Notes under the pieces: generated by a model
Told to the model about the DNA's origin: nothing
Database searches by the model: none
Seen by the model: the letters and a program-made list of their open reading frames with translations, nothing else
Shown here: one piece after another, positions 17,386 through 27,614 of the stretch
How the letters are laid out: each line of letters begins with the position of its first letter
How positions within the stretch are numbered: the stretch's first letter is position 1
Origin: Nitratireductor alexandrii
Lineage (GTDB): Bacteria > Pseudomonadota > Alphaproteobacteria > Rhizobiales > Rhizobiaceae
NCBI RefSeq assembly: GCF_004000215.1
Contig: NZ_RBVY01000002.1
Coordinates: forward strand, 248,001 to 312,000
Direction of reading: 5' to 3'
Length of the DNA stretch: 64,000 nucleotides
Made by a program: the position numbers and the translations under genes

Positions 17386-18543
17386 ATGCAGGAACACGAC
17401 CTTTCCTTCGTGCGCGCCGAACTCGTCGCCAACCAGCCGGCGCCGAGAGGCGAGAAGGGGTTCGGCCACTGGCTGCGCAAGAACCTGTTCGCAACCCCGT
17501 TCGACGGCGTGCTGACGGTTCTGGCGCTGCTGTTTATCGCCTATTCGTTGCCGCCGCTTTTGAACTGGGCCTTCGTCGACGCGCAATGGACGGGCAGCGA
17601 CCGCTCCTTCTGCGCCACCGTGGCCCAGGGCGGCATCCAGCCCGATGGGTGGTCGGGCGCCTGCTGGGCGTTTGTCGGGGCCAAGTTCCAGCAATTCCTA
17701 TACGGGCGCTATCCGCTCGACGAGCGCTGGCGCGTTGCCCTGACCGGCCTCATGTTCGTGCTTTTGATCGTGCCGCTGCTCATTCCCCGCGTGCCGCACA
17801 AGGCGCTCAACGCGGCCCTGCTTTTCGTCGTGTTTCCGGTCGTCGCCTTTTTCCTGCTGGTCGGCGGCTGGTTCGGCCTGGACTATGTCGAAACGCCGCT
17901 GTGGGGCGGTCTGATGGTCACGCTGGTGCTGTCCTTTGTCGGTATCGCCGTCTCGCTGCCGCTCGGCATCGTGCTCGCGCTCGGCCGGCGGTCGCACATG
18001 CCAGTGGTCAAGATGATCTGCGTCATCTTCATCGAGACCGTGCGCGGCGTGCCGCTGGTCACGGTGCTGTTCATGGCCAGCGTCATGCTGCCGCTCTTCC
18101 TGCCGGCCGGCGTCACCTTCGACAAATTTCTGCGTGCGTTGATCGGTGTGGCCCTGTTTGCGTCGGCCTATATGGCCGAAGTGGTGCGCGGCGGCCTGCA
18201 GGCGATCCCCAAGGGCCAGTACGAGGGGGCGGATTCGCTCGGCCTCGGCTATTGGCAGAAAATGGGCCTGATCGTTTTGCCGCAGGCGCTCAAGCTGGTC
18301 ATTCCCGGCATCGTCAACACCTTTATCGGGCTCTTCAAGGATACAAGCCTGGTCTACATTATCGGCATGTTCGATCTTCTGGGCGCCGTGCGACAGAACT
18401 TTTCGGATGCCACCTGGGCTTCGCCGCAGACACCGATGACGGGACTTGTTTTCGCGGGTTTCGTCTTTTGGTGCTTCTGTTTCGGCATGTCGCGCTACTC
18501 GATCTTCATGGAAAGGCTTCTCGACACGGGTCACAAACGATAA
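17386..18543 (+). CDS. aapM: General L-amino acid ABC transporter, permease AapM
   Basis: 385 residues, hydrophobic throughout. It has a soluble N-terminal extension, a periplasmic insert with two Cys residues ([10 protein letters not shown] and GACWAFVG) and the EAA loop [33 protein letters not shown]. It forms the heterodimeric channel with AapQ. The ATG lies one base after the aapQ stop. Confidence 0.95.
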   Translation: MQEHDLSFVRAELVANQPAPRGEKGFGHWLRKNLFATPFDGVLTVLALLFIAYSLPPLLNWAFVDAQWTGSDRSFCATVAQGGIQPDGWSGACWAFVGAKFQQFLYGRYPLDERWRVALTGLMFVLLIVPLLIPRVPHKALNAALLFVVFPVVAFFLLVGGWFGLDYVETPLWGGLMVTLVLSFVGIAVSLPLGIVLALGRRSHMPVVKMICVIFIETVRGVPLVTVLFMASVMLPLFLPAGVTFDKFLRALIGVALFASAYMAEVVRGGLQAIPKGQYEGADSLGLGYWQKMGLIVLPQALKLVIPGIVNTFIGLFKDTSLVYIIGMFDLLGAVRQNFSDATWASPQTPMTGLVFAGFVFWCFCFGMSRYSIFMERLLDTGHKR

Positions 18544-18582
18544 CCGAGATCCACGGCCACGAATGAAAAAAGGGGAAACTCG

Positions 18583-19386
18583 ATGGCTAGCGAAAATGCT
18601 GTCGGCGCCGATGAGATCGCCGTCGACAGGTCCAAGATGCAGGTATCCGACACGGACGTGGCGATCGAGATCGTCGGCATGCACAAATGGTACGGCGAGT
18701 TCCATGTGCTCAAGGACATCAATCTCAAGGTCATGCGCGGCGAGCGCATCGTGGTCTGCGGCCCGTCCGGTTCGGGCAAGTCGACGATGATCCGCTGCAT
18801 CAACCGCCTCGAGGAGCACCAGAAGGGCAAGATCGTCGTCGACGGCATCGAGCTTACCAACGATCTGAAGAAGATCGACGAGGTCCGCCGCGAGGTCGGC
18901 ATGGTGTTTCAGCATTTTAACCTGTTCCCGCACCTCACCATTCTGGAGAACTGCACGCTGGCGCCGATTTGGGTGCGCAAAACCCCGAAAAAGGAGGCCG
19001 AGGCGACGGCCATGCATTTCCTGGAGCGAGTCAAGATCCCCGAGCAGGCCGACAAATATCCCGGACAGCTTTCCGGCGGCCAGCAGCAGCGCGTGGCGAT
19101 CGCGCGCTCGCTGTGCATGAACCCGCGCATCATGTTGTTCGACGAACCGACTTCGGCGCTCGATCCGGAAATGATCAAGGAAGTGCTCGACACGATGGTC
19201 GGCCTCGCCGAGGAGGGCATGACCATGATCTGCGTCACGCACGAGATGGGGTTCGCGCGCGAGGTCGCCAACCGGGTCATTTTCATGGATCAGGGCCAGA
19301 TCGTCGAGCAGAACACGCCCGACAAGTTTTTCGACAACCCCCAGCACGAGCGCACGAAACTGTTCCTGAGCCAGATCCTGCATTGA
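18583..19386 (+). CDS. aapP: General L-amino acid ABC transporter, ATP-binding protein AapP
   Basis: 267 residues. Walker [10 protein letters not shown] is at 60-68, signature LSGGQ at 163-167 and Walker B MLFDEPT at 184-190, giving a complete nucleotide-binding domain of the polar amino acid class. An N-terminal extension of about 25 residues precedes the first strand, as in other AapP proteins. RBS AGGGGAA (18571-18577). Last gene of the operon; no clear terminator follows. Confidence 0.96.
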   Translation: MASENAVGADEIAVDRSKMQVSDTDVAIEIVGMHKWYGEFHVLKDINLKVMRGERIVVCGPSGSGKSTMIRCINRLEEHQKGKIVVDGIELTNDLKKIDEVRREVGMVFQHFNLFPHLTILENCTLAPIWVRKTPKKEAEATAMHFLERVKIPEQADKYPGQLSGGQQQRVAIARSLCMNPRIMLFDEPTSALDPEMIKEVLDTMVGLAEEGMTMICVTHEMGFAREVANRVIFMDQGQIVEQNTPDKFFDNPQHERTKLFLSQILH

Positions 19387-19439
19387 TTGGCCGGATCTGA
19401 TGGTGCGCGGGGACGCCGGCCGCTCCCCACCGGTCCGGC

Positions 19440-20663
19440 TCAGCCCGAGGACTGCGTGACGTCCTGGCCGTAGAGCCAGTCGAGGTCGGCGGCCAGGCGC
19501 GTGCCGGAGCGTCGTTTGAGCACGAAATTGCGCACCAGCGCCACCGGCCCGGATGCGTTCCAGGCAAACCGGTTGAGCGCACCGCGTTGCTCGACGCGCA
19601 GCACCCGCGGCCGGCGCTCGGTTTCGTAAATTTGCAGGGCCAGCGGGATGTCGTCTTCATGGCGCGCGACGATGCCGGCCAGCACCTCGGCGTCCTCGAT
19701 CGCCATTGCCGCGCCCTGTGCGGCGAACGGGGTCATGGCGTGCGCGGCATCGCCGATCAGCGCGACGCCTTCCGGGCGGGTCCACGGTCCCTTGGCGTCG
19801 ACGACGTGCAGCGGCCAACTCGTCCAGCTTCCCGCATTTTCCACGAGTTCAAAAAGCGGTTTCGCTGCCCCGCTCACGGCATTTCTCAAGACGGTGGAAT
19901 CGGTGCCGGCCGCCCAGCTGAGGCTTTGCGCGTCGCCTTTCGTCACCGCCACGAGATTGACCGCTGCTCCGGCGCGGATCGGATAGGCCACGATGTGAAA
20001 CTGCGGATGCAGGAAGGCCGTTACCACGTCCGCGCCGATCAGCCGATCGGCAAAGCCCGTGCCCGAGCCGCGCCGCAGGGTCGTGCGCCAGGCGATGAGC
20101 CCGGTGAAGGAATCGTCCATGCCGTCGAGCGCGATCCCGCGCAGCGTCGACCACACGCCGTCGCTCGCAAGCAGCAATCCGCCGCTGGCTTCGTCGATCG
20201 CGCCGTTGCGATCGACCGACAGCGTGATGCCGTGTGCATGAAAGGCGGCGTCGCGTACGGCCGCCCCAGTCGTGATGGTGATGTTGGGATCCTGCTCGGC
20301 GCGCGCCAGAAGCGCGCTTTGCAGGTCGGCGCGATGGACGGTCAGATAGGGCGCGCCCCAGCGCCGCTCGGCGGCCTGTCCGAGCGGGACGCGGCCAAGC
20401 TCGACGAGCCCGCGCGCATCGCGCAACACGACGGCCTGTGGCCTGACGGCGGCCGGCAGAAGCCGGTCGAGCACGCCGAGGCGGCGCAGAAGCCGTGTCG
20501 CGTTGGGCGAAAGCTGCAGTCCGGCGCCGATCTCGGCGAAACCTGGTGCCCGCTCGAAAAGCCGCACCGAATAGCCGCGCTTTGCAAAGGCGATCGCTGC
20601 CGTCAGGCCGGCAATGCCGCCGCCGGCCACGAGCACCTGAAGCGATGGCGGGGAGGTCTTCAC
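19440..20663 (-). CDS. FAD-dependent monooxygenase (salicylate hydroxylase-like)
   Basis: 407 residues, class A flavoprotein monooxygenase. The FAD dinucleotide fold is AGGGIAG (13-19) with the ribose-binding Glu37 (LFERAP), and the second FAD motif LIGDAAHAMTPFAAQGAAMAIEDA lies near residue 300. The sequence class includes salicylate 1-monooxygenase, 3-hydroxybenzoate 6-hydroxylase and zeaxanthin-epoxidase-like enzymes, so an aromatic ring hydroxylation using NAD(P)H and O2 is likely but the substrate is open. It is 19 bases downstream of the zinc-finger gene on the same strand and probably co-transcribed. Confidence 0.82.
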   Translation of the reverse strand: MKTSPPSLQVLVAGGGIAGLTAAIAFAKRGYSVRLFERAPGFAEIGAGLQLSPNATRLLRRLGVLDRLLPAAVRPQAVVLRDARGLVELGRVPLGQAAERRWGAPYLTVHRADLQSALLARAEQDPNITITTGAAVRDAAFHAHGITLSVDRNGAIDEASGGLLLASDGVWSTLRGIALDGMDDSFTGLIAWRTTLRRGSGTGFADRLIGADVVTAFLHPQFHIVAYPIRAGAAVNLVAVTKGDAQSLSWAAGTDSTVLRNAVSGAAKPLFELVENAGSWTSWPLHVVDAKGPWTRPEGVALIGDAAHAMTPFAAQGAAMAIEDAEVLAGIVARHEDDIPLALQIYETERRPRVLRVEQRGALNRFAWNASGPVALVRNFVLKRRSGTRLAADLDWLYGQDVTQSSG

Positions 20664-20682
20664 GGGGAAGACCGCCTCGTGC

Positions 20683-20928
20683 TCACGCCGCCTGCGGGCG
20701 GTAGAAACAGCCTGCCGGGCTGGTGTCTTCCGCGTTCAGCGCGGCGTTGAAGCGATAGAGCGTCGAGCAGTACGGGCAGACCAGTTCGTCCTCGTCGCCC
20801 ATGTCGAGAAAGACATGCGGATGATCGAAGGGATCCGACGCGCCGACGCACATGAATTCCTTCACGCCGATCTCGACTGCCGCATGCCCGGCGTCGTTCT
20901 GGAAGTGCGGGATGGAATGGCCGGCCAT
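20683..20928 (-). CDS. Zinc-finger protein of the NDUFS6-like (CHCC) family
   Basis: 81 residues. The CHCC zinc site is Cys27 (FMCVGASD), His36/His38 (DHPH), Cys51 and Cys54 (CPYC). This is the bacterial counterpart of mitochondrial complex I subunit NDUFS6, which binds zinc and joins during late N-module assembly. The start at 20928 has a strong RBS (AGGAG on the minus strand, 20936-20940). The frame is open further upstream but without family similarity. Confidence 0.88.
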   Translation of the reverse strand: MAGHSIPHFQNDAGHAAVEIGVKEFMCVGASDPFDHPHVFLDMGDEDELVCPYCSTLYRFNAALNAEDTSPAGCFYRPQAA

Positions 20929-21096
20929 CTGTCTGCTCCTCAAGGATCTTTCCGCTGCGCGTGACACGCGCCTCGCCTTTGTATCATATTCGGCGTATTT
21001 GCAAGGCTGGCGTCCGGCGCGCACACGCCGGCGGCGCGCCGGAAAACTGGCAATGAATCGCCGCCCGTGCAACATGAAATCGAATTGAGTGCGGTG

Positions 21097-23304
21097 ATGA
21101 ACGAACTAAAGCCCGTCCACAGCGAATTCCAGCAGGACGTCTCGACCGTCGCCGAGCTGGGCGAGGACACGCCCGAGCGGTTCGTCAATCGCGAGTTTTC
21201 CTGGTTGCAGTTCAACCGCCGGGTGCTCGACGAGGCCCAGAACCCGCGGCACGCGCTGCTCGAGCGGGTGCGGTTTTTGTCGATCTCGGCCGCCAATCTC
21301 GACGAGTTCTTCATGGTCCGGGTCGCTGGGCTCGCCGGCCAGGTCCGTGAGGGCATTGCGTTGCGCAGTCCTGACGGGCGCACGCCCGAGCAGCAGCTCG
21401 AGCAGGTGTTGCGCGAGGTCGAGCGTCTCCAGAACGACCAGCGCCAATCGCTCGCAACGCTGATGGAGCTCCTGGAGACGGAGAATATCGAGGTCGTGCG
21501 CGGTGCCGCGCTGTCGCCGGCGGAAAAGGCCGTGCTGGAGGAACATTTCCTCGAATCGATCTTTCCGGTGCTCACCCCGCTGTCGATCGATCCGGCCCAC
21601 CCGTTCCCCTTCATTCCCAATCTGGGTTTTTCGATCGCCTTGCAGTTGTCGCGGCGCAAGGACGGCGCGGAGATGACGGCGCTGTTGCGCCTGCCGGTGG
21701 CGCTGAAGCGTTTCATTCGCCTGCCGGCGGAGCGTCCCGACGTGCGTTTCATCACGCTCGAACAGGTCGTGGGCCTGTTCATCGACCGGCTGTTTCCGGG
21801 CTACAAGGTCACGGGGTCGGGCACGTTCCGCATCATTCGCGACAGCGATATCGAGGTCGAGGAGGAGGCCGAGGATCTGGTGCGGCTGTTTGAGACGGCG
21901 CTCAAGCGGCGCCGGCGCGGCTCCGTGATCCGCATCGAATTCGAACGCGAGATGCCGGCTGCGCTACGCGATTTCGTCGCCGGCGAACTCGGCGTCCTGC
22001 CTGGCCGCATCAGCGTGTTGGAGGGGCCGCTGGCGCTGAGCCAGATTTCGGAGATCGTCTCGGTGCCGCGCGACGATCTGAAATTTCCGCCCTACAATCC
22101 GCGCTTTCCCGAGCGTATTCGCGATCATGGCGGCGATTGCCTGGCCGCCATTCGCGAAAAGGACATCATCGTCCACCACCCCTACGAATCCTTCGACGTG
22201 GTCGTCCAGTTTCTGCGCCAGGCCGCGCAGGATCCCGAGGTCGTGGCCATCAAGCAGACGCTTTACCGCACCTCCAACGACAGCCCGATCGTGCGCGCCC
22301 TGATCGACGCGGCGGAGGCCGGCAAGTCCGTCACCGCGCTGGTCGAGCTCAAGGCGCGCTTCGACGAGGAGGCCAATATACGCTGGGCGCGCGACCTCGA
22401 GCGCGCCGGCGTGCAGGTCGTCTTCGGTTTTCTGGAGTTGAAGACCCACGCCAAGATGTCGCTGGTCGTGCGGCGCGAGGACCAGAAACTGCGCAATTAC
22501 GTGCATCTGGGCACGGGCAATTATCACCCCATCACCGCACGCATCTACACAGACCTGTCCTATTTCACCTGCGATCCCGAGATCGCGCGCGACGTGGCGC
22601 AGGTGTTCAATTTCATCACCGGCTATGCCGAGCCGGATCGCGAGATGCGGTTGGCGATCTCGCCCTTCACGCTGCGCGAGCGCATCCTGCACCACATTGC
22701 CGACGAGGTCGCGCATGCGCGCGCCGGCCGGCCCGGCCAGATATGGATGAAGATGAACGCGCTGGTCGACCCCGCGATCATCGACGCGCTTTACGGTGCC
22801 AGCCAGGTCGGCGTCGAGATCGACTTGGTCATTCGCGGCATCTGCTGCCTGCGGCCGCAGGTTGCCGGCTTGTCGGACAATATCCGTGTCAAGTCGATCG
22901 TCGGGCGTTTTCTCGAGCACAGCCGCATCTTCTGCTTCGGCAACGGCCACGGCCTGCCTTCCGACGAGGCGGTGCTGTATTTCTCGTCCGCCGATCTGAT
23001 GCCGCGCAATCTCGATCGGCGCGTCGAGGCGCTGGTGCCGATCACCAACCCAACTGTGCATGAACAGGTGCTCGACCAGATCATGCTGGGAAATATCATG
23101 GACAACCAGCAGAGTTTCGAAATATTGCCGGACGGAACGTCGCGCCGCATGGCGCCGGAAGACGGGGAAGAGCCCTTCAATGCTCAGGAATATTTCATGA
23201 CCAATCCAAGCCTGTCCGGGCGCGGAGACGCGCTGAAATCGAATGCCCCGAAACGCATCGTCCAGCACGGTCGGCGCAAGAAGGCCAGGCAAGCCCCTTC
23301 CTGA
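21097..23304 (+). CDS. ppk1: Polyphosphate kinase 1
   Basis: 735 residues from ATG 21097 (an in-frame GTG at 21067 would give 745; neither has a good RBS). The N-domain begins [20 protein letters not shown], typical of PPK1. The autophosphorylated His is His451 in [13 protein letters not shown], and a second conserved His is His608 in FLEHSRIF. It polymerises the gamma-phosphate of ATP reversibly into polyphosphate. Its TGA overlaps the ppx ATG (TGATG, 23302-23306), so the synthetic and degradative enzymes are translationally coupled. Confidence 0.96.
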   Translation: MNELKPVHSEFQQDVSTVAELGEDTPERFVNREFSWLQFNRRVLDEAQNPRHALLERVRFLSISAANLDEFFMVRVAGLAGQVREGIALRSPDGRTPEQQLEQVLREVERLQNDQRQSLATLMELLETENIEVVRGAALSPAEKAVLEEHFLESIFPVLTPLSIDPAHPFPFIPNLGFSIALQLSRRKDGAEMTALLRLPVALKRFIRLPAERPDVRFITLEQVVGLFIDRLFPGYKVTGSGTFRIIRDSDIEVEEEAEDLVRLFETALKRRRRGSVIRIEFEREMPAALRDFVAGELGVLPGRISVLEGPLALSQISEIVSVPRDDLKFPPYNPRFPERIRDHGGDCLAAIREKDIIVHHPYESFDVVVQFLRQAAQDPEVVAIKQTLYRTSNDSPIVRALIDAAEAGKSVTALVELKARFDEEANIRWARDLERAGVQVVFGFLELKTHAKMSLVVRREDQKLRNYVHLGTGNYHPITARIYTDLSYFTCDPEIARDVAQVFNFITGYAEPDREMRLAISPFTLRERILHHIADEVAHARAGRPGQIWMKMNALVDPAIIDALYGASQVGVEIDLVIRGICCLRPQVAGLSDNIRVKSIVGRFLEHSRIFCFGNGHGLPSDEAVLYFSSADLMPRNLDRRVEALVPITNPTVHEQVLDQIMLGNIMDNQQSFEILPDGTSRRMAPEDGEEPFNAQEYFMTNPSLSGRGDALKSNAPKRIVQHGRRKKARQAPS

Positions 23305-24833
23305 TGATCGTGACATCCCAGGGGCGGCTTCAGGACCGCCATCCGCTTTCGGTCATCGATATTGGCTCCAACTCGATCCGCTTGGTCGTCTACGAGGGCA
23401 TCGCCCGGGCCCCGACCGTTTTGTTCAACGAAAAGATGCTGGCTGGGCTCGGCAAGGCGATCGTGTCGACCGGCCGTCTCGACAGCGACGCGGTCCGGCG
23501 CGCGGTCGACGAACTGCGCCGTTTTCGTGCGCTGTCTGAGCAGGCCGGTGCGGAAGCACTTCACGTCATCGCCACCGCGGCGGCGCGCGAGGCCGAAAAC
23601 GGCGCCGATTTCATCGAACGCGCCGAAGCCATTCTCGGCGTGCCCATCCAGGTCCTGAGCGGCCGCGAGGAAGCGCATTTTTCCGCGCTCGGCATCATTT
23701 CGAGCTTCTATCAGGCCGACGGCATTGCCGGCGACCTGGGCGGTGGCAGCCTCGAACTTGTCGACGTCAGACGCGACACGATCGGCGACGGCATCACACT
23801 GCCGCTCGGTGGGTTGCGCCTGCAGGACATGTCCAAGGGCTCCGTCGCCGCTGCGGCACGCATCGCGCGGCGCGAGATCGCGCGGGCGACATTGCTGAAG
23901 GGCGGGGAGGGGCGGAATTTCTACTGTGTCGGCGGCACCTGGCGAAATCTCGCCCGGCTGCACATGCACGTGACGGACTATCCGCTGCACGTGATGCACA
24001 ATTACGAGATGGATGTCGACGGCTCCGCCGCCTTTCTCAAGCGCGTCGCGCGCGGTGACATCGACAAGATGAAGGGCATCCAGCACATCTCGAAAAACCG
24101 TCGCGCGCTTCTGCCTTACGGCGCGGCCGTGCTTCAGGAAATCATCCGGGTGATGAAACCCGGCAAGATCGTCATTTCCGGCCTCGGCGTGCGCGAAGGC
24201 TATCTTTATTCGCTGCTCGGCGAAAACGCGCGCCGCTCCGACCCGCTTCTTTCGGCGGCCGAGGAACTGGCCGTGCTGCGCGCCCGTTCCGTCACCCATG
24301 CCCGAGAGCTCGCCGACTGGACCGGCACGGCGTTTGCGGCTTTCGGGCTGGAGGAAACCGAGGAGGAGGCGCGCTACCGGCGCGCGGCCTGCCTACTGGC
24401 CGATATCGGCTGGCGGGCCCATCCCGACTATCGCGGCACCCAGTCGCTCAACATCATTGCCCACGGCTCCTTCATCGGGGTCAGCCACCCGGGGCGTGCC
24501 TATATCGCGCTGGCCAATCTCTACCGGCACGAAGGTTTGTTCAACGACGCTGCCGCGCCCGAAATGCGCGCTCTGGCCACGCCGCGCCTATTGGAGCGCG
24601 CGCGGATGCTGGGCGGGTTGCTGCGCGTCGTCTACCTGCTCTCGGCCTCGATGCCCGGCGTCATTCCCCAACTGCGCTGGGTGGCCAACGGCAAGGACGG
24701 CCTGGCGCTCGAAATCCCCAGGTCGCACGGCGCCTTGATGGGCGAACGGCCGGAGGGGCGGCTTCAGCAGCTCGCCAAGCTCAGCGGCCGTCCGCTGGAA
24801 CTGCGCCTGGAGAGCGAGGATGAACCGCGCTAA
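23304..24833 (+). CDS. ppx: Exopolyphosphatase (Ppx/GppA family)
   Basis: 509 residues of the actin-like ASKHA fold: DIGSNSIRLVVY (19-30), the catalytic Glu region SGREEAHFSALG (119-130) and the phosphate-binding GDLGGGS (143-149). A C-terminal HD-like helical domain follows from about residue 310. It removes terminal phosphates from polyphosphate and may hydrolyse pppGpp. The start overlaps the ppk1 stop by one base. Confidence 0.94.
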   Translation: MIVTSQGRLQDRHPLSVIDIGSNSIRLVVYEGIARAPTVLFNEKMLAGLGKAIVSTGRLDSDAVRRAVDELRRFRALSEQAGAEALHVIATAAAREAENGADFIERAEAILGVPIQVLSGREEAHFSALGIISSFYQADGIAGDLGGGSLELVDVRRDTIGDGITLPLGGLRLQDMSKGSVAAAARIARREIARATLLKGGEGRNFYCVGGTWRNLARLHMHVTDYPLHVMHNYEMDVDGSAAFLKRVARGDIDKMKGIQHISKNRRALLPYGAAVLQEIIRVMKPGKIVISGLGVREGYLYSLLGENARRSDPLLSAAEELAVLRARSVTHARELADWTGTAFAAFGLEETEEEARYRRAACLLADIGWRAHPDYRGTQSLNIIAHGSFIGVSHPGRAYIALANLYRHEGLFNDAAAPEMRALATPRLLERARMLGGLLRVVYLLSASMPGVIPQLRWVANGKDGLALEIPRSHGALMGERPEGRLQQLAKLSGRPLELRLESEDEPR

Positions 24834-24963
24834 GGCGCTTGTCCTGTCTCGACCAAAACGGCTACCCAAGCCGGGCCCTTTGGGGCGGGGCAGTCCCGAA
24901 GCCTGAGCCGAGATGCGCCTCAAATCGGCCCGACCGTTGAGAGGCGCGCCACGGGAGCGCGGG

Positions 24964-26115
24964 TTACGGCTCGAAGATGGCGACTTTCCTGCCCTCGAAG
25001 CGTAGAGCGAGTTCGCCGCGCACCAGCTTGAGGGCCGTTTCGCCGAACACTTCGCGCCGCCAGCCATGCAGGGCCGGCACGTCGGCCTGCGTGCCGTTGG
25101 CCGCTATGCGCTCGATATCGTCACCCGAGGCGAGCATTTTCGCCGCCACGCCCTGTTTCTCGGCGACGTGCTTCAAAAGCACCTTCAACAGCTCGACCGC
25201 GGCACCCGTGCCCTCCGGCAGTTGCTGCTGTTTGGGCAGGCGCGGCATCTCCTCGCGCGGCAGCGCCAGGGCGGCATTCACCGCCTCCAGCACGCCGGCT
25301 GCCGCGCTCGAGCGTTCCCAGCCCTTCGGGATCGTGCGCAGCCGCGCCAGCGCGGCCTGGTCCTGCGGCTGCTGGACGGCGATTTCGCTGAGCGCGTCGT
25401 CCTTGAGAATGCGTCCGCGCGGCACGTTTTTCTCGCGTGCCTCCAGTTCCCGCCACGTCGCGACCGATTTCAGCACGGCCAGCTCGACCGGCTTGCGCAG
25501 ACGCACGCGAAGGCGTTTCCAGGCGTGTTCCGGGTCCGGCGCGTAGGTCTCGCGGGTGGTCAGGACCTGCATTTCTTCGTTCAGCCAATGGGCGCGGCCC
25601 TCGCGGTCGAGTTCGTCGCGCAGATGGCGGTAAACGTCGATCAGATGGGTCACGTCGGCCAGCGCGTAGGCGAGCTGGCGCTCGGTCAGCGGGCGGCGGC
25701 GCCAGTCGGTGAAGCGCGACGACTTGTCGATGCGCTCGCCGGTGATCTTCTGGACGAGCTGTTCGTAGGACACGCTGTCACCGAAGCCGCATACCATGGC
25801 CGCGACCTGGGTGTCGAAAAGCGGCTGCGGCACCAGATCGCCGCGATGCACAACGATCTCGATGTCCTGGCGGGCGGCGTGAAACACCTTGGTGACGCGC
25901 TCATTGCCCATCAGATCGAAGAAAGGTCCCAGATCGATACCGGGAGCGAGCGGGTCGACGAGTGCCGTCATGCCTGGCGCGGCCATCTGGATCAGGCACA
26001 GTTCCGGCCAGAAAGTGGTCTCGCGGATGAATTCTGTGTCGACGGTGACGAAGTCGGACTTCGAAAGGCTTGCAACGGTGTCGGCGAGCTCGGCCGTGGT
26101 CGTAATCACATGCAT
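24964..26115 (-). CDS. rnd: Ribonuclease D
   Basis: 383 residues. The DEDDy exonuclease domain begins with Asp26-x-Glu28 (VDTEFIRETTFWP), continues with HAARQDIE and ends with the Tyr/Asp motif in LAYALADVTHLIDVY. An HRDC-type helical domain follows (about residues 200-290). It trims tRNA 3' ends. It converges with ppx (130 bases between), in keeping with the rhizobial ppk-ppx-rnd order. Confidence 0.95.
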   Translation of the reverse strand: MHVITTTAELADTVASLSKSDFVTVDTEFIRETTFWPELCLIQMAAPGMTALVDPLAPGIDLGPFFDLMGNERVTKVFHAARQDIEIVVHRGDLVPQPLFDTQVAAMVCGFGDSVSYEQLVQKITGERIDKSSRFTDWRRRPLTERQLAYALADVTHLIDVYRHLRDELDREGRAHWLNEEMQVLTTRETYAPDPEHAWKRLRVRLRKPVELAVLKSVATWRELEAREKNVPRGRILKDDALSEIAVQQPQDQAALARLRTIPKGWERSSAAAGVLEAVNAALALPREEMPRLPKQQQLPEGTGAAVELLKVLLKHVAEKQGVAAKMLASGDDIERIAANGTQADVPALHGWRREVFGETALKLVRGELALRFEGRKVAIFEP

Positions 26116-26241
26116 AACCGGTCTTTAGTGCCGTTTATCGTCAGATGGAAGCCGTTTGATGGAATGGTTTTGACCTTCGGGCAGCCTGAAGTCCCCGGCG
26201 TGAAGGCGATGCGGGCGGGCAACGTGATGATGCGGGACCCT

Positions 26242-27489
26242 TTATGGGCCGTCGTCGCCGTGGCGCGCCTCGTCGCGACGCCTGGCCAGCCGGGCGAACG
26301 CCGTCGAGGTTCGCAACAGCGCGGTGAAGCGGCTTCGCTGCTCGGCCGGAACGCTTCCGCGCGTCAGCATGCGGTGCACGATGATCGCGATCAGCGCGGC
26401 ATAGATGACGGCGGAAAACGCGAACAGATAGCGCGGGCCGAACCATTCCATAGCGGTCGAGGCGGCATAGGGGCCGCCGATCGCGCCGAAAGAGTAAAAC
26501 AGCATCAGTGCCGCGTTGACGAGCACGAACTCGTCCTTGCCGGCGCGATCGTTGGCGTGCGCGGCCGACAGCGAAAACAGCGGCATGGCGAAGGCGCCGA
26601 AGATGAAAACCAGCACGAAATTGGCGAACGGCCCGGCGCCGGCGAAGAACACCAGCGCCAGCGCGGCGCCCAGCGCGCCGGCGGCGGTCATCAGCAGCAC
26701 CGCGCGCCGTTCCCACCGGTCCGACAGGTAGCCGAGCGGGTACTGGATCAGCGCGCCGCCGACGATGCCGGCGCTGACGAAGGTCACCACATTGGTGACC
26801 GACATGCCGATCTGTTCGGCATAGACCGGGCTCAAGGTGCGAAAGGCGCTGTTGGTGATGCCGACCGCCACGCAGCCGATCACCCCGACAGGCGAGATGC
26901 GCCAGACCCGGCCGAGATCGAGCCGGACATCGGCGGGCGGGACGGGGTTCGAGCGGTCGCCGAGCGAGACCGGCACCAGCGACAGCGTGATCATGATCGA
27001 CATCACCGCGAACACAGAAAACCCGTCGGCGCCGAAGACCGGGATCAGGAATTGCGCGCCGGTGACGGCGCCGATGTCGATGATGCGGTAGAACGCCAAC
27101 ACGCGCGCCCGGTCGCGGTTGGCGACGCCGGAATTGAGCCAGCTTTCGATGACGGTAAACAGCCCAGCGAAGCAGAACCCGCTGGCAAACCGGATCGCCG
27201 ACCAGGTGGCCGGATCGATCATCAGCACAAGAAGCAGGGTTCCGGCCGACGCGATCGCGGCCAGCGCGGAAAAGGCGCGCACATGGCCCACCGCCTTCAT
27301 GATGCGCGAGATCGCCAGGCAGCCGAGCAGGAAGCCGCCGAAATAGGCCGTGCCCATCAGCCCGATGGTCGACGGCGTGAAGCCCTCCTGCGCGCCGCGC
27401 AGCGCGATCAGCGTGCCTTGCAGCCCGTTGCCGCCGAGCAGGATGCCGGCGGCGATCAGCAATGGAATGAGGGGGCGGATGGAGGACAT
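26242..27489 (-). CDS. Major facilitator superfamily transporter (YcaD-like)
   Basis: 415 residues, 12 predicted membrane helices. Characteristic segments are GTAYFGGFLLGCLAISRIMKAVGHVRAF (loop 2-3 motif A equivalent) and YPLGYLSDRWERRAVLL (loop 8-9). An in-frame ATG at 27528 would add 13 residues; neither start has a clear RBS. It resembles the YcaD group of MFS carriers, for which substrates are poorly known. It lies between rnd and the exporter operon on the same strand. Confidence 0.82.
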   Translation of the reverse strand: MSSIRPLIPLLIAAGILLGGNGLQGTLIALRGAQEGFTPSTIGLMGTAYFGGFLLGCLAISRIMKAVGHVRAFSALAAIASAGTLLLVLMIDPATWSAIRFASGFCFAGLFTVIESWLNSGVANRDRARVLAFYRIIDIGAVTGAQFLIPVFGADGFSVFAVMSIMITLSLVPVSLGDRSNPVPPADVRLDLGRVWRISPVGVIGCVAVGITNSAFRTLSPVYAEQIGMSVTNVVTFVSAGIVGGALIQYPLGYLSDRWERRAVLLMTAAGALGAALALVFFAGAGPFANFVLVFIFGAFAMPLFSLSAAHANDRAGKDEFVLVNAALMLFYSFGAIGGPYAASTAMEWFGPRYLFAFSAVIYAALIAIIVHRMLTRGSVPAEQRSRFTALLRTSTAFARLARRRDEARHGDDGP

Positions 27490-27614
27490 GGACCGCAGGT
27501 GCGGGAGGAATCGGACGCCCGCGATCATGCCGCGATTTTGCGCTGCCCGTTAGTGCCAATCGGACCTATTCGGTTGCGAAAACGTCACGTCATACGCTTT
27601 GGCCGGGGCGGGTG

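Noticed and set aside
17698-19383. 561-codon open frame antisense to aapM and aapP
   Set aside because: Opposes two clear genes; composition is that of a shadow frame.
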